Shown: one piece after another, positions 52,543 through 62,500 of the stretch | Layout of the letters: each line of letters begins with the position of its first letter | Position numbering within the stretch: the stretch's first letter is position 1 | Source: Brumimicrobium oceani | GTDB lineage: Bacteria > Bacteroidota > Bacteroidia > Flavobacteriales_D > Crocinitomicaceae | Reading direction: 5' to 3' | Length of the DNA stretch: 64,000 nt | Assembly: GCF_003143775.1 (NCBI RefSeq) | Contig: NZ_QFRJ01000002.1 | Location: 268,501-332,500, forward strand | Program-made: the position numbers and the translations under genes | Notes under the pieces: generated by a model | What the model saw: only the letters and a program-made list of their open reading frames with translations | Database searches by the model: none | What the model was told of the DNA's origin: nothing

Positions 52543-53628
52543 ATGGATAATACATTATTAAGCAAATTAGAAGCTATTCATTATCGCTTTAAGGAAGTTG
52601 GGCAATTAATTGTTGACCCTGACATTATTTCTGACATGAAGCGTTATGTTAAGCTAAACAAAGAATACAAAGACCTAGAAGAATTAGATAAAGTTTATCA
52701 AGAATATAAAAATGTCTTGGAAAATATTGCATCTTCAAAAGAGCTACTGGCGGAGGAAAAAGATCCGGAAATGCGAGAAATGGCGAAGATGGAATTGGAT
52801 GAATTAGAGACCCAGCGCCCAGAAATGGAGGAAGAGATCAAATTCATGTTGATTCCAAAAGACCCAGAAGACGACAAAAACGTAATTATTGAATTGCGTT
52901 CTGGAACAGGTGGAGACGAAGCTTGTATTTTCGTTGAGGATATTTATCGAATGTACACAATGTACTTCAAGGAAAAAGGGTGGAAAGTTGAAATCATTAA
53001 CTCCAACGAAGGAACAACGGGATACAAAGAAGTTTCAATGAATGTTGAAGGAGAAGGTGTTTACGGAATGATGAAGTTTGAATCTGGAGTTCACCGTGTT
53101 CAACGTGTTCCTGAAACAGAATCTCAAGGTCGTGTGCATACTTCTGCAATTACTGTTGCGGTTTTACCCGAAGCAGAAGAAGTTGATGTTGAACTGAACA
53201 TGGGAGATGTTCGCCGTGATACTTTCCGTGCTTCTGGAGCTGGTGGACAGCACGTAAACAAAACAGATTCTGCTATTCGATTAACGCACGCACCTTCTGG
53301 AATTGTGGTTGAATGTCAAGATGGTCGTTCACAACACAAAAACTACGACAAAGCACTTTCTGTTTTACGTTCGCGTTTATACCAAGTAGAATTGGATAAA
53401 ATCATGAGTGAAAGAGCGGAGAAACGTAAGTCATTGGTTTCTTCTGGAGATAGATCAGCGAAAATTAGAACTTACAATTATCCACAAGGAAGAATTACAG
53501 ATCACAGAATCAATAAAACGATGTACAATCTTTCGTCATTTATGAATGGTGATATTCAAGAAATGATTGATGCTTTGAAAATGGCGGAGAATGCGGAGAA
53601 ATTGAAAGGGGAAGAAGGAATCGCTTAA
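52543..53628 (+). CDS. prfA: Peptide chain release factor 1
   Basis: Recognises UAA/UAG stop codons and releases the peptide. Seen: GGDEACIFVEDIYRMYTMYF, GVHRVQRVPETESQGRVHTS, and the GGQ loop RASGAGGQHVNKTDSAIRLTH that enters the peptidyl-transferase centre; the C-terminal RTYNYPQGRITDHRI is the RF1 (not RF2) form. 361 residues, full length. Second gene of the purM operon. Confidence 0.96.
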   Translation: MDNTLLSKLEAIHYRFKEVGQLIVDPDIISDMKRYVKLNKEYKDLEELDKVYQEYKNVLENIASSKELLAEEKDPEMREMAKMELDELETQRPEMEEEIKFMLIPKDPEDDKNVIIELRSGTGGDEACIFVEDIYRMYTMYFKEKGWKVEIINSNEGTTGYKEVSMNVEGEGVYGMMKFESGVHRVQRVPETESQGRVHTSAITVAVLPEAEEVDVELNMGDVRRDTFRASGAGGQHVNKTDSAIRLTHAPSGIVVECQDGRSQHKNYDKALSVLRSRLYQVELDKIMSERAEKRKSLVSSGDRSAKIRTYNYPQGRITDHRINKTMYNLSSFMNGDIQEMIDALKMAENAEKLKGEEGIA

Positions 53629-53908
53629 ATAATTACGAATAATTTAATTACGAATTTTGGTTGGCTTGAAATAATTCAAAAATCCTATAGAATAACAATT
53701 ATTCGAAGACACAATGTAGGGACGTTTGGTAAACTTAGCGAAGCAATCTCATGACCAAAGGGAGTAAACGTCCGTTCCATTGGTCGTTCGAATTACAAAT
53801 CGTCCTTTTCATTGTTGGGTTTTGTTTGGTTCGTGATGGAGTGAATAAAGTATTCAATGTTTGAATTACTCTCTATATTTACGTTCAAAATAACCAGTTA
53901 AAACAATA

Positions 53909-56314
53909 ATGAGAACACTACTTCTTTTTTTCACTTTACTTACTACTCTATTCGCTTTTTCCCAAGAAAACACCACTTTCAGTGGATCAATTTCTGATTT
54001 TAGCTCTGGAGAGGAACTCATTGGAGCTAAGATTTATACTTCGGACCATAAATATGGAGCTTTAACCAATGAATATGGTTTCTTTTCGCTTACCCTTCCC
54101 AAAGGTGAATATTCAGTAGTTATTTCATATTATGGATTTGAGAAACAAGTTTTAAAGCTCGATTTAACTTCAAGCATTCAACAAAACATTCAACTGAAAT
54201 CAAAGCTTCAAGAATTTGAAGAAGTAGCCATTACAGGGAAAAAAGAAAACGACAACATCACCAATACTGAAATTGGGGTTGATCGACTTCGTATTGAAGA
54301 CATCGATAAACTCCCTATGATTTTCGGTGAAAAAGACATCCTAAAAGTGCTTCAATTGTTACCTGGTGTCAAAAATGAAGGAGAAGGAAGTGCTGGCTTT
54401 ACGGTTCGTGGTGGAGCAGCTGACCAAAACTTGATTCTTTTGGATGAAGCTACAGTTTATAGCGCATCGCACCTATTGGGCTTTTTCTCTACATTCAATT
54501 CTGATGCAATTAAGGACATTACACTTTATAAAGGGAATCAACCAGCAAATTTTGGCGGGCGATTATCTTCTGTTGTGGACATTAAAATGAAAGAAGGAAA
54601 CAACAAGAAATTTCAAGTGGATGGAGGAATTGGATTGATCGCTTCTCGATTGACAGTTCAAGGTCCTATTGTTAAAAACAAAGGTTCTTTTATGGTTTCT
54701 GGAAGAAGAACTTATGCAGATTTTATCGCAAAAGGTTTTTCTAAAGAGCTGCGCAGAACAGGATCACAACTCTACTTTTATGACTTAAATGCTAAAGCGA
54801 ACTATAAGTTCGGAGAGAAAGACCGGATTTTTATTTCAGGATATTTTGGAAGAGACAACTTTATCATAAAAGACAATAATGCTCATATTCCACAAATGGG
54901 TGATATGGAGCAATATGAAACTCAATTTGGACTTCAATGGGGGAATAAAACAGGGACAATTCGCTGGAATCATATTGTTAACAACAAGCTTTTCTCCAAT
55001 ACCTCTTTAATTTACAGCAATTTTGATTTCCGTATTTTTAATGAGGAAAACTATGGGAATAATTATGAAATGTTTAAAATTTCCTCCATTATTAATGACA
55101 TTCATTTAAAGCAAGATTTTCAATGGTTTGCTAATTCTAAACATAAATTGAAATTTGGTTTAGATGCTATTCTTCATCAGTCTATACCTGGAATGGTAGA
55201 ATATGAGGAAGATAGCGAATTTAATCAATCACAATTTAAGCGCTCTACCACTTTGCCTAGCTTCGAATGGGCAGCTTATGTTTCTGATGATTTTCAAATA
55301 ACAAAGAAATTAAACGCTACCTATGGCTTACGTTTTTCAAGTTTTTATGTGCTAGGAAATGGCGAATCAACATTCACTTTTGATAATGATGGAAGTATAA
55401 ACGACTCACTGTTTTTCGATAAAGGAGAGATCGCAAAAACCTACTTTAACATAGAACCTCGTTTGGCTTTATCCTATGCGTTTTCGCCTATAACATCCGT
55501 AAAAGCAGCTTATGCCAGAAACACTCAAAATATTCACACTTTATCCCCTTCCATCTCTTCAAATCCAATGGATATTATTTTATTTACTTCTTACCACACA
55601 AAACCCAGTATAGCAGATCAAATTGCAGTGGGATGGTTTAGAAATTTTTATAATAATAAATTGAATTTAAAAATAGAATCTTACTTCAAAAAGACCCAAA
55701 ACGAGGTAGATTACAGAAATTCTGCTGATTTTCTTTACTCAAAAGCCATAGAAGGTGAATTACTGTACGGAGAAGGAAGAGCTTATGGTTTAGAACTTCA
55801 AATAAAGAAAAATAAAGGTGATTTTACGGGATGGATTTCCTATACACTGTCTAGAACAGAAAGGAAAATTGAAGGTATAAATTATGGCGAATGGTATAAT
55901 GCCCGACAAGACAGAACGCATGATTTAAGTGTTGTTGGAATGTACGATTTAAATCCGAAATTGACCTTATCAGCCACTTTTGTATTACATACTGGAAATG
56001 CGGTGACCTTTCCAACAGGGTTTTATTATTTAGCGGGTAATCAATTCCCAACAACTTCCTATTCTGGCAGAAATCAAGAAAGAATGCCATTATATCATCG
56101 TTTAGATTTAGGCTTAACTTGGAAGAAAAAATCAACTGAAAAATATGAATCAAGCTTTAACTTCTCACTTTACAATGCTTATGGTCAACAAAATGCATTC
56201 ATCATAGATTTTGAACAAGAATATACTCCCGATGGTCCAGGACCAATGCAAGCTAAAAAGATTTCTTTGTTCAGATTTGTCCCTTCCATTACATGGAATT
56301 TTAAAATTAAATAA
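53909..56314 (+). CDS. TonB-dependent outer-membrane receptor with N-terminal carboxypeptidase-like domain
   Basis: 801 residues. Signal peptide ends FAFSQE; residues about 22-105 are the carboxypeptidase-regulatory-like beta domain common in Bacteroidota receptors (FSGSISDFSSGEELIGAKIYTSD...YEYGFFSLTLPKGEYSVVISYYGF). The plug follows (IFGEKDILKVLQLLPGVKNEGEGSAGFTVRGGAADQNLILLDEATVYSASHLLGFFSTFNSDAIKDITLYKGNQPANFGGRLSSVVDIKMKEG), then a 22-strand barrel. It is paired with a DUF4249 lipoprotein gene 1 bp downstream, as in many Bacteroidota; the substrate is unknown and it is not a SusC/SusD pair. Confidence 0.92.
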   Translation: MRTLLLFFTLLTTLFAFSQENTTFSGSISDFSSGEELIGAKIYTSDHKYGALTNEYGFFSLTLPKGEYSVVISYYGFEKQVLKLDLTSSIQQNIQLKSKLQEFEEVAITGKKENDNITNTEIGVDRLRIEDIDKLPMIFGEKDILKVLQLLPGVKNEGEGSAGFTVRGGAADQNLILLDEATVYSASHLLGFFSTFNSDAIKDITLYKGNQPANFGGRLSSVVDIKMKEGNNKKFQVDGGIGLIASRLTVQGPIVKNKGSFMVSGRRTYADFIAKGFSKELRRTGSQLYFYDLNAKANYKFGEKDRIFISGYFGRDNFIIKDNNAHIPQMGDMEQYETQFGLQWGNKTGTIRWNHIVNNKLFSNTSLIYSNFDFRIFNEENYGNNYEMFKISSIINDIHLKQDFQWFANSKHKLKFGLDAILHQSIPGMVEYEEDSEFNQSQFKRSTTLPSFEWAAYVSDDFQITKKLNATYGLRFSSFYVLGNGESTFTFDNDGSINDSLFFDKGEIAKTYFNIEPRLALSYAFSPITSVKAAYARNTQNIHTLSPSISSNPMDIILFTSYHTKPSIADQIAVGWFRNFYNNKLNLKIESYFKKTQNEVDYRNSADFLYSKAIEGELLYGEGRAYGLELQIKKNKGDFTGWISYTLSRTERKIEGINYGEWYNARQDRTHDLSVVGMYDLNPKLTLSATFVLHTGNAVTFPTGFYYLAGNQFPTTSYSGRNQERMPLYHRLDLGLTWKKKSTEKYESSFNFSLYNAYGQQNAFIIDFEQEYTPDGPGPMQAKKISLFRFVPSITWNFKIK

Positions 56315-56315
56315 G

Positions 56316-57110
56316 ATGAAAAACACAATTATCTATAGCCTGTTTTTGACTTTAACAATGTTTTTTTGTTCATGTGAAAAAGAAATCGATTTGGAATATA
56401 AAAACGATTTTGACCGTCTCATTGTAGAAGCTGTTTTGGTAAAAGGTGAAACTTCGCATAAAATAAGAGTATCTCATGAAGTAAATTATTTTGAATCTCC
56501 AGAGTTCAGACCTGCTGAAAATGTTATTATTACTATAAATGATAGTAAGGGAAATTCAGGCATATTCAATTATGTGGATAGCGGATATTTTGAATTAAAC
56601 AATTTCGATATTCACTACAACACCAATTATACCTTGCGCTTAAAAGACGGTGAAAAAATAGTCGAAGCTACTTGTAAAACATCCTCCAAAATTGTTTTAG
56701 ACACTGTGCTCACCTCCAACTATTCTTCGGGCAATATGAATACGACTGGTCTAACACCAAAATTCATTGATCCTATTAACGAAAAGAACTACTATTTAAC
56801 CAAAACAGCTATCAACGGCTTTTCATCTGATTATTTTTCTTCCAGCAACATGTTTACAGATGAACTAATGGATGGAGAGATGAACAACAATGCGGTCCCT
56901 GCTTATTACCAAAGTGGAGATTCAGTTGAATTTGTTTTAAGATCTGTAGATTATTACCGCTATCAATTTATAAAAACATTTGAAGAAACTTCTTTCCAAG
57001 GCGGTTTTTTCAATGCTTCCCCCTCCAATCCTATTTCTAATTTCAAGGATAAAGCATTGGGCTATTTTTCGGTGGAAGTGGAGGAAAGAATGACTGTATA
57101 TATTGATTAA
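56316..57110 (+). CDS. DUF4249 lipoprotein partner of the TonB receptor
   Basis: 264 residues from ATG 56316 (MKNTIIYSLFLTLTMFFCSC lipoprotein signal; the frame opens at 56211 but overlaps the receptor gene). The body EKEIDLEYKNDFDRLIVEAVLVKGETSHKIRVSHEVNYFESPEFRPAENVIITINDSKGN is the typical DUF4249 opening, where DUF4249 proteins accompany TonB receptors the way SusD accompanies SusC. The ATG begins one base after the receptor stop, so they are co-translated. Ends MTVYID. Function beyond receptor partnership unknown. Confidence 0.9.
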   Translation: MKNTIIYSLFLTLTMFFCSCEKEIDLEYKNDFDRLIVEAVLVKGETSHKIRVSHEVNYFESPEFRPAENVIITINDSKGNSGIFNYVDSGYFELNNFDIHYNTNYTLRLKDGEKIVEATCKTSSKIVLDTVLTSNYSSGNMNTTGLTPKFIDPINEKNYYLTKTAINGFSSDYFSSSNMFTDELMDGEMNNNAVPAYYQSGDSVEFVLRSVDYYRYQFIKTFEETSFQGGFFNASPSNPISNFKDKALGYFSVEVEERMTVYID

Positions 57111-57369
57111 TGAAAGTATATTTATTTCCGTGCCCATCCTATTTCAATCGGATTATTTCTGAGCAGATTCTAAAATCAAAATTACGCAAATTGCGTAATA
57201 CAAAAATACAATACTCATTAAAAAGCCTAAAGATTTACATCAAAGTTTTCTGGGAAAAGAATGAGCAAATAATAAAAGGATCTCCTTTATCGAGTCGTTT
57301 TCTGTCCTACTTTTACAATATCAACGCTTAAAACAAGTTCGGCTCGCTCTTCCTCCATATTCTAAATTT

Positions 57370-57803
57370 GGCTTACCAAGATAAGTCGTTAGCTAAAATT
57401 TATTTGAAGGAAATCTTATCGTCACCGTCCAGCTGTTTTTCAGCCAATTGAGAAGTTTTTCAAAAAAATGAATTATTTGGATTCGACTTATCATTAATTT
57501 GTTTTGAAATTTATAATTGCCACAGGAGTGGCAAAATGTTAATGAAAACAATTGTGAGTTCGCTCCTAAAGCCACAGGAGTGGCGATACATGGGTACAAA
57601 TTAAGTTATTAGCGCCCTTTATTTTCTAAAAAAAGAACTAGTCTAGGTTAATGAAAGTATTAATTCTGGTTTGTGTCACCACTCCGTGGCTTAATAAAAA
57701 ACGCAAGCCGTTTTTTATTAACATATCACCCACTCCTGTGGGCTTAGCTAGGATTACAGCATAGAAAAATCTCCTTCCATAAACGACCTAACTTGGTAAC
57801 CTG
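57370..57803. mobile_element. ~430-bp non-coding element with terminal inverted repeats, copy B
   Basis: About 90% identical, base for base, to 12435-12866, including the ends (GGCTTACCAAGATAAGTCGTT left; AACGACCTAACTTGGTAACC right), the GCCACAGGAGTGGC, CACTCCGTGGC and CCCACTCCTGTGGG hairpins and the AAAAAACGC/GCCGTTTTTT stem. The left end has two mismatches to the right end, and no target duplication is visible, so this copy is older than A or sits in rearranged DNA. Nothing else but hairpins is seen from 57111 to 58260. Confidence 0.8.
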
Positions 57804-57944
57804 GGTAAAAACTATTTTGGTGTGCTAGGATATTGCAACAGATTAATAGTGTTCCCGTTTTTTTGATTGAGATTCCTAAGTGTAAAAAGAATTACCCTTT
57901 CGCTTATTGTTTGATTTTAAATCATTTTGACTGAAAATTATTGA

Positions 57945-58140
57945 TTTGCCCATTCAGGGCGTGGGATTCTATTATTTATTCAGCAGGACGCGATGCATCC
58001 TGCTGAAATGAGCTGGGCTTTCAGCCCGAATAAATTCTTATTTGGAATTGTATTACAACTAATAAAATCAGCATGTAAAATCGTCATGAAAGTGGCAATT
58101 AATTTTAACTCAAGGCATCGCCTTGGGTTGAAATACTAAA
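57945..58140. repeat. Cluster of REP-like hairpins
   Basis: TTCAGCAGGA...TCCTGCTGAA (near 57980-58010), GGGCTTTCAGCCC (58012-58026) and CAAGGCATCGCCTTGGG (58113-58130) follow each other within 160 bp, together with TGCCCATTCAGGGCGT. Such triplets of small stems are common intergenic decoration in this phylum. Confidence 0.55.
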
Positions 58141-58266
58141 TCATGCTATCGCTTCCTGCAAGGACTACTCAATTTCGGAAGTCACTTTAAAAAAACGCAA
58201 GTGAACACACTAAAAGAAAATTAACCCGGTAGCCCAATTCTAAATTAAAATCTATCAAATTTTCAC

Positions 58267-58274
58267 TATATTTG
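58267..58274 (+). promoter_or_regulatory. -7 element of pyrF
   Basis: TATATTTG followed by C, 27 bases before the pyrF ATG; a TTTTCAC stretch occupies the upstream spacer and no clean -33 TTTG is seen. Confidence 0.5.
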
Positions 58275-58301
58275 CCCTTCTTATTTTTTAAGCAGTAAGC
58301 A

Positions 58302-59123
58302 ATGACAAGAGAAAAACTTATTTCAGAAATCAAATCTAAAAAATCCTTTCTTTGCGTTGGATTAGATACAGATATGGATCGTATTCCAAAACATTTGTTG
58401 GAGACTGAAGATCCTATTTTTGAATTCAACAAGGCCATTATTGATGCCACAAAAGAATATTGTGTTGCTTACAAACCAAATATTGCTTTTTATGAATGTT
58501 TGGGACCAAAAGGATGGGAATCTTTGAAAAAAACAATTGATTACATTCCAAAAGATAAGTTTACCATTGCCGATGCAAAACGCGGAGATATTGGAAATAC
58601 TTCTCGTTATTACGCCAAGACATTCTTCGAATACATGGATTTTGACGCAGTAACCATTGCACCTTATATGGGGGAAGATTCAATTACACCTTTCTTAGAA
58701 TATAAGGATAAATGGGTTATTGTTTTGGCGTTGACATCTAACAAAGGAGCATTAGATTTCCAATTCATGACTGATTTGTCAGGTGAAAAACTGTATGAAC
58801 GTGTTTTGAAGAAAACTTCAAAATGGGGAACTCCTAAGAACTTAATGTATGTAGTTGGAGCAACCAGAGCTGAAAGCATAAAAACTGTAAGAAAAATTGT
58901 TCCTAATTACTTTTTCCTAGTTCCTGGAATTGGGGCTCAAGGCGGAAGTTTAGTGGATACAGCCAATTATGGTTGGAACGAAGACTGCGGACTTTTAGTG
59001 AATTCATCTCGTGGAATTATCTATGCTTCAGATGGTGAGGATTTCGCAGAAAAAGCTGGTGAAAAAGCGAAGGAAATACAAAAGCAAATGGAAGCTGTAT
59101 TGGTGGAAAAAGGCATGGTTTAA
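58302..59123 (+). CDS. pyrF: Orotidine 5'-phosphate decarboxylase
   Basis: Last step of UMP synthesis. The substrate/catalytic array is [20 protein letters not shown] (Asp-x-Lys-x-x-Asp), with [14 protein letters not shown] at the start and [15 protein letters not shown] later. 273 residues, the larger type found in Bacteroidota, mycobacteria and myxobacteria. Single gene, not linked to other pyr genes here. Confidence 0.95.
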   Translation: MTREKLISEIKSKKSFLCVGLDTDMDRIPKHLLETEDPIFEFNKAIIDATKEYCVAYKPNIAFYECLGPKGWESLKKTIDYIPKDKFTIADAKRGDIGNTSRYYAKTFFEYMDFDAVTIAPYMGEDSITPFLEYKDKWVIVLALTSNKGALDFQFMTDLSGEKLYERVLKKTSKWGTPKNLMYVVGATRAESIKTVRKIVPNYFFLVPGIGAQGGSLVDTANYGWNEDCGLLVNSSRGIIYASDGEDFAEKAGEKAKEIQKQMEAVLVEKGMV

Positions 59124-59179
59124 ATAATGATTTAAAGCCTATACTTTACCATTAAATATATCTAACCTAACCATAATGT

Positions 59180-59425
59180 GATTCAGCGGTAAACTAACAA
59201 GATCCTTCGCAAATTTCTATTTTCAACTGGTTGAAAATAGAAATTTGCGAAGGATGACATTAAGCTAGGGTCATATTTCAATTGCCTCCCAGCGCCTGCA
59301 ACTGTCATCCTGATCAGAGATGAAAATCTTAATTTTCAACTCTGGAAGGATCTGTCCTAGTTAAATAGAGCACCTTTTATTGTAGTATATTAAATAGCTG
59401 GTAAAGTTCCCGATAAGCATTAATG
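59180..59425. repeat. Dispersed hairpin repeat, copy 5, with a perfect 26-bp inverted repeat
   Basis: 59202-59227 is perfectly complementary to 59230-59255 (2-base spacer), from ATCCTTCGCAAATTTC inward. A second stem follows, GAGATGAAAAT with ATTTTCAACTC (near 59316-59341), then AAGGATCTG. The outer frame (AAACTAACAAGATCC...GATGACATT...AACTGTCATCCTGATC...TGGAAGGATC...AAATAGCTGGTAAAG) is that of copies 1-4. The 59124-59546 gap contains no gene. Confidence 0.8.
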
Positions 59426-59546
59426 ATTTCATAATGATTCAGGTCTAATTATTAACGTTGGATACTAATTATTTTAGGTAAAGATGTTAGCTACGCTAAG
59501 CTATAGTCATTCGTAATTGATAATTGACAATTCGTAATTATTTTTT

Positions 59547-62500
59547 TTATCTAATCAAATTCACATGACCTGAAATTTCAATTCTCTCCGTATCACTTTC
59601 CTTCTTGAATTCTATCTTCCAAATGTAGACTCCGTCTTGAACCAGTCTTCCACCATCTACACCGTAACTGCCATCCCAACCATAATTCACATCATTGCTT
59701 TCAAACAGCAATTCTCCCCAACGATTAAAGATGGTTAATTGATAGTTCTTTGGGTCGTATCCTGAATGGAAAACAGGCTTAAATGTTTCATTATTTATAT
59801 CCGCATTTGGCGTAAAGGAATTCGGAATGTAATAAACCAAATCAGCAACATAAGGCAGGGCTTTATAAACCGTGTCTGCACAACCATAATCGCTATACGC
59901 AATAAGTTCAACCGTGTAAGCTTTCACCTCTTCTTTCTCCGGAGAATAATTGTGCGTTGGATCTGTTAAAACACTTGTTTCACCATCTCCAAAACTCCAA
60001 TTATAGGTTTCAGAACCTATCGATTCATTGGTAAACGAAGCCGCTGTTTCAAAACTCGTTAAAGGAGTTGGATTCACAGAGAAATCAGCTGTTGGATATT
60101 CTCCCACACAAATGTAATCCGCTTTTGAATAGTCCGTTATACATCCATATTGCGATTCTACTCTAAGTTGAATGTCGTAACATTTCACGGTATTGAAAGT
60201 GTAATTTGCAGTAATGCCAGGAGTCATCGTTTCCCCATTAATTGTGAAAGTACAAATATCAGTCAATTCGTGAAGTAAGCTCGTAAAGTTCACTTCCAAT
60301 GGATAACATCCCGTTAGAGTATCTGCCATAAAATCTACTATTGGGAATGGATGAACAGTGATATCTACTTGATCTATATTTTTACATCCGTGAATTGATG
60401 TTCCAATAACAGAATAAGTTGTTGTACCTTCACCTTGTGAAAAACCAACACCATCCACTACTCCATTGTCCCAAACATAAGAACTCGCTCCACTTCCTGT
60501 CAGCACAAATTCACTATCCAAACATCCATCGATATCACTTCCGGCTGAAACTGCTGGTGCCGGATGAATTAAAACACTGACCACATCTGAGGAGAAACAA
60601 TTCGCTAATTCCGCAGTAACTGTGTAATTTGTTGTTCCCACAGGAGAAACAAAACCAACGCCATCCACTACTCCATTGTCCCAAGAAATATTAGCATTTT
60701 CTGGATTGATGGCGTTGAGTATTACCAAAGCCTCCTCACAATGTTCTTGATCTAGACCAGCATCAATAGCAGGTGCATCCGGATCTGATAGATTGATGGT
60801 CTCCGTCACTGTTACAAAACAAGTCGGACAATCCTCATCATAAACCGTAAAATCGATATAGGAACCTGCTGTTAAGCCCGTAATCACATATTCGCCCGCC
60901 GCATTTGTAGTTATCGGATTGGAAGCTCCACCGTCATAACTCAGTTGATAGTTTGTTGACACTCCTAAACCTGAAAGCGTAATAGTACCGTCACTACCGC
61001 TACAAGTTGTTGGACCCGTGCTTGAAAGGGTAAAAGTTGGCGGTGTATAAGAATCAATAGTGATCGTATGCGAAACATCAATACTGTTTCCACAATCATC
61101 TGTAACGCTGTAAATCCTTGTGATTACTTCTCCGTTGCAAGTATTTCCATCTGTACTTTCTGAAACAAATGCCACCGTTGGATTCGCAGTACAATTGTCT
61201 GCTTCGTCCGTGATCACTGAAATATTAACTGCAGGAACATCGCTACTGCATTCAACCGTTAAATCAGAAGCATTGCTCGCCGTTGGGAGAATGTCATCAT
61301 TGATAGTGAAAGTTTGTGTGACATCAATATTGTTTCCACAAGAATCTGCAATATTATAAGTTCTAACAATAACTTCCGGGCAAGTATTTCCATCTGAAAC
61401 ATCTGAAACGTGTGTTACAATTGGATTAACAGTACAATTATCGGCTTCATCTGTAATCGCTAAAACATCAACTGCAGGAACATCAGCCAAACATTGCAAT
61501 GCTAAATCTGCCGGAGCAGTTCCCGTTGGAAGAAGAGTATCGTTAATTGTGAAAACTTGAGTGACATCAATGTTATTCCCACAAGAATCAGCGATGTTGT
61601 ATGTTCTTGTAATGACTTCTGGACAAGTATTTCCGTCTGAAACATCTCCAACATGCGTCACAATTGGATTCACAGTACAATTGTCTGCTTCGTCTGTAAT
61701 TGCATTTATATCCGCTGCGGGAATATCGCTTAAACACTGGAAAGCTAAATCAGCAGGTGCAGTTCCTGTTGGAAGAATAGTATCGTTAATCGTAATAATT
61801 TGTGTAATATCTGTGTTATTTCCACAGTCATCAGTAATGCGATAAGTTCGTGTAATTACTTCCGGACAAGTATTCCCATCTGAAATATCACTCAAGTGAA
61901 TCACTGCAGGATTAGCTGTACAATTATCTACCTCATCAGTAATTAAAGCAATATCCGCCATTGGCACATCACCAATACACTGAACTGTTGTATCAGAAGG
62001 AGCTGTGGCTGTTGGTGCGATATCATCATTGATTGTAATGGTTTGAACCACATCAATATTATTTCCACAATCGTCGGCAATATTGTAGGTTCTTGTAATG
62101 ATTTCCGGACAAGTATTTCCATCTGAAACATCGCTTACATGCGTCACAATAGGAATTACTGTACAGTTATCAGCTTCATCGGTAATTGCAGAAATATCCA
62201 CTGCGGGTACATCCGATATACATTGAACTGTAACATCTGCAGGTGCTGTTCCCGTTGGAAGAATAGTATCATTAATGGTGATGATTTGCGTCACATCAAT
62301 ATTATTTCCACAATCATCGGCAATATTGTAAGTTCTTGTGATTACTTCTGGGCAAGTGTTACCATCGGAAACATCGCTGACATGCGTCACTGTTGGATTT
62401 ACTGTACAGTTATCTGCTTCGTCTGTAATGTAATTAACATCTGGAGCAGGAACATCACCAATACATTGAACGGCCAAAGGAGCTGCCGAACCTGTTGGAA

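Noticed and set aside
57110-57331. Plus-strand open frame of 73 codons after the DUF4249 gene
   Set aside because: It begins on the stop codon of the DUF4249 gene, is Lys/Ile/Tyr-rich as expected of random AT-rich DNA, and has no recognisable feature.
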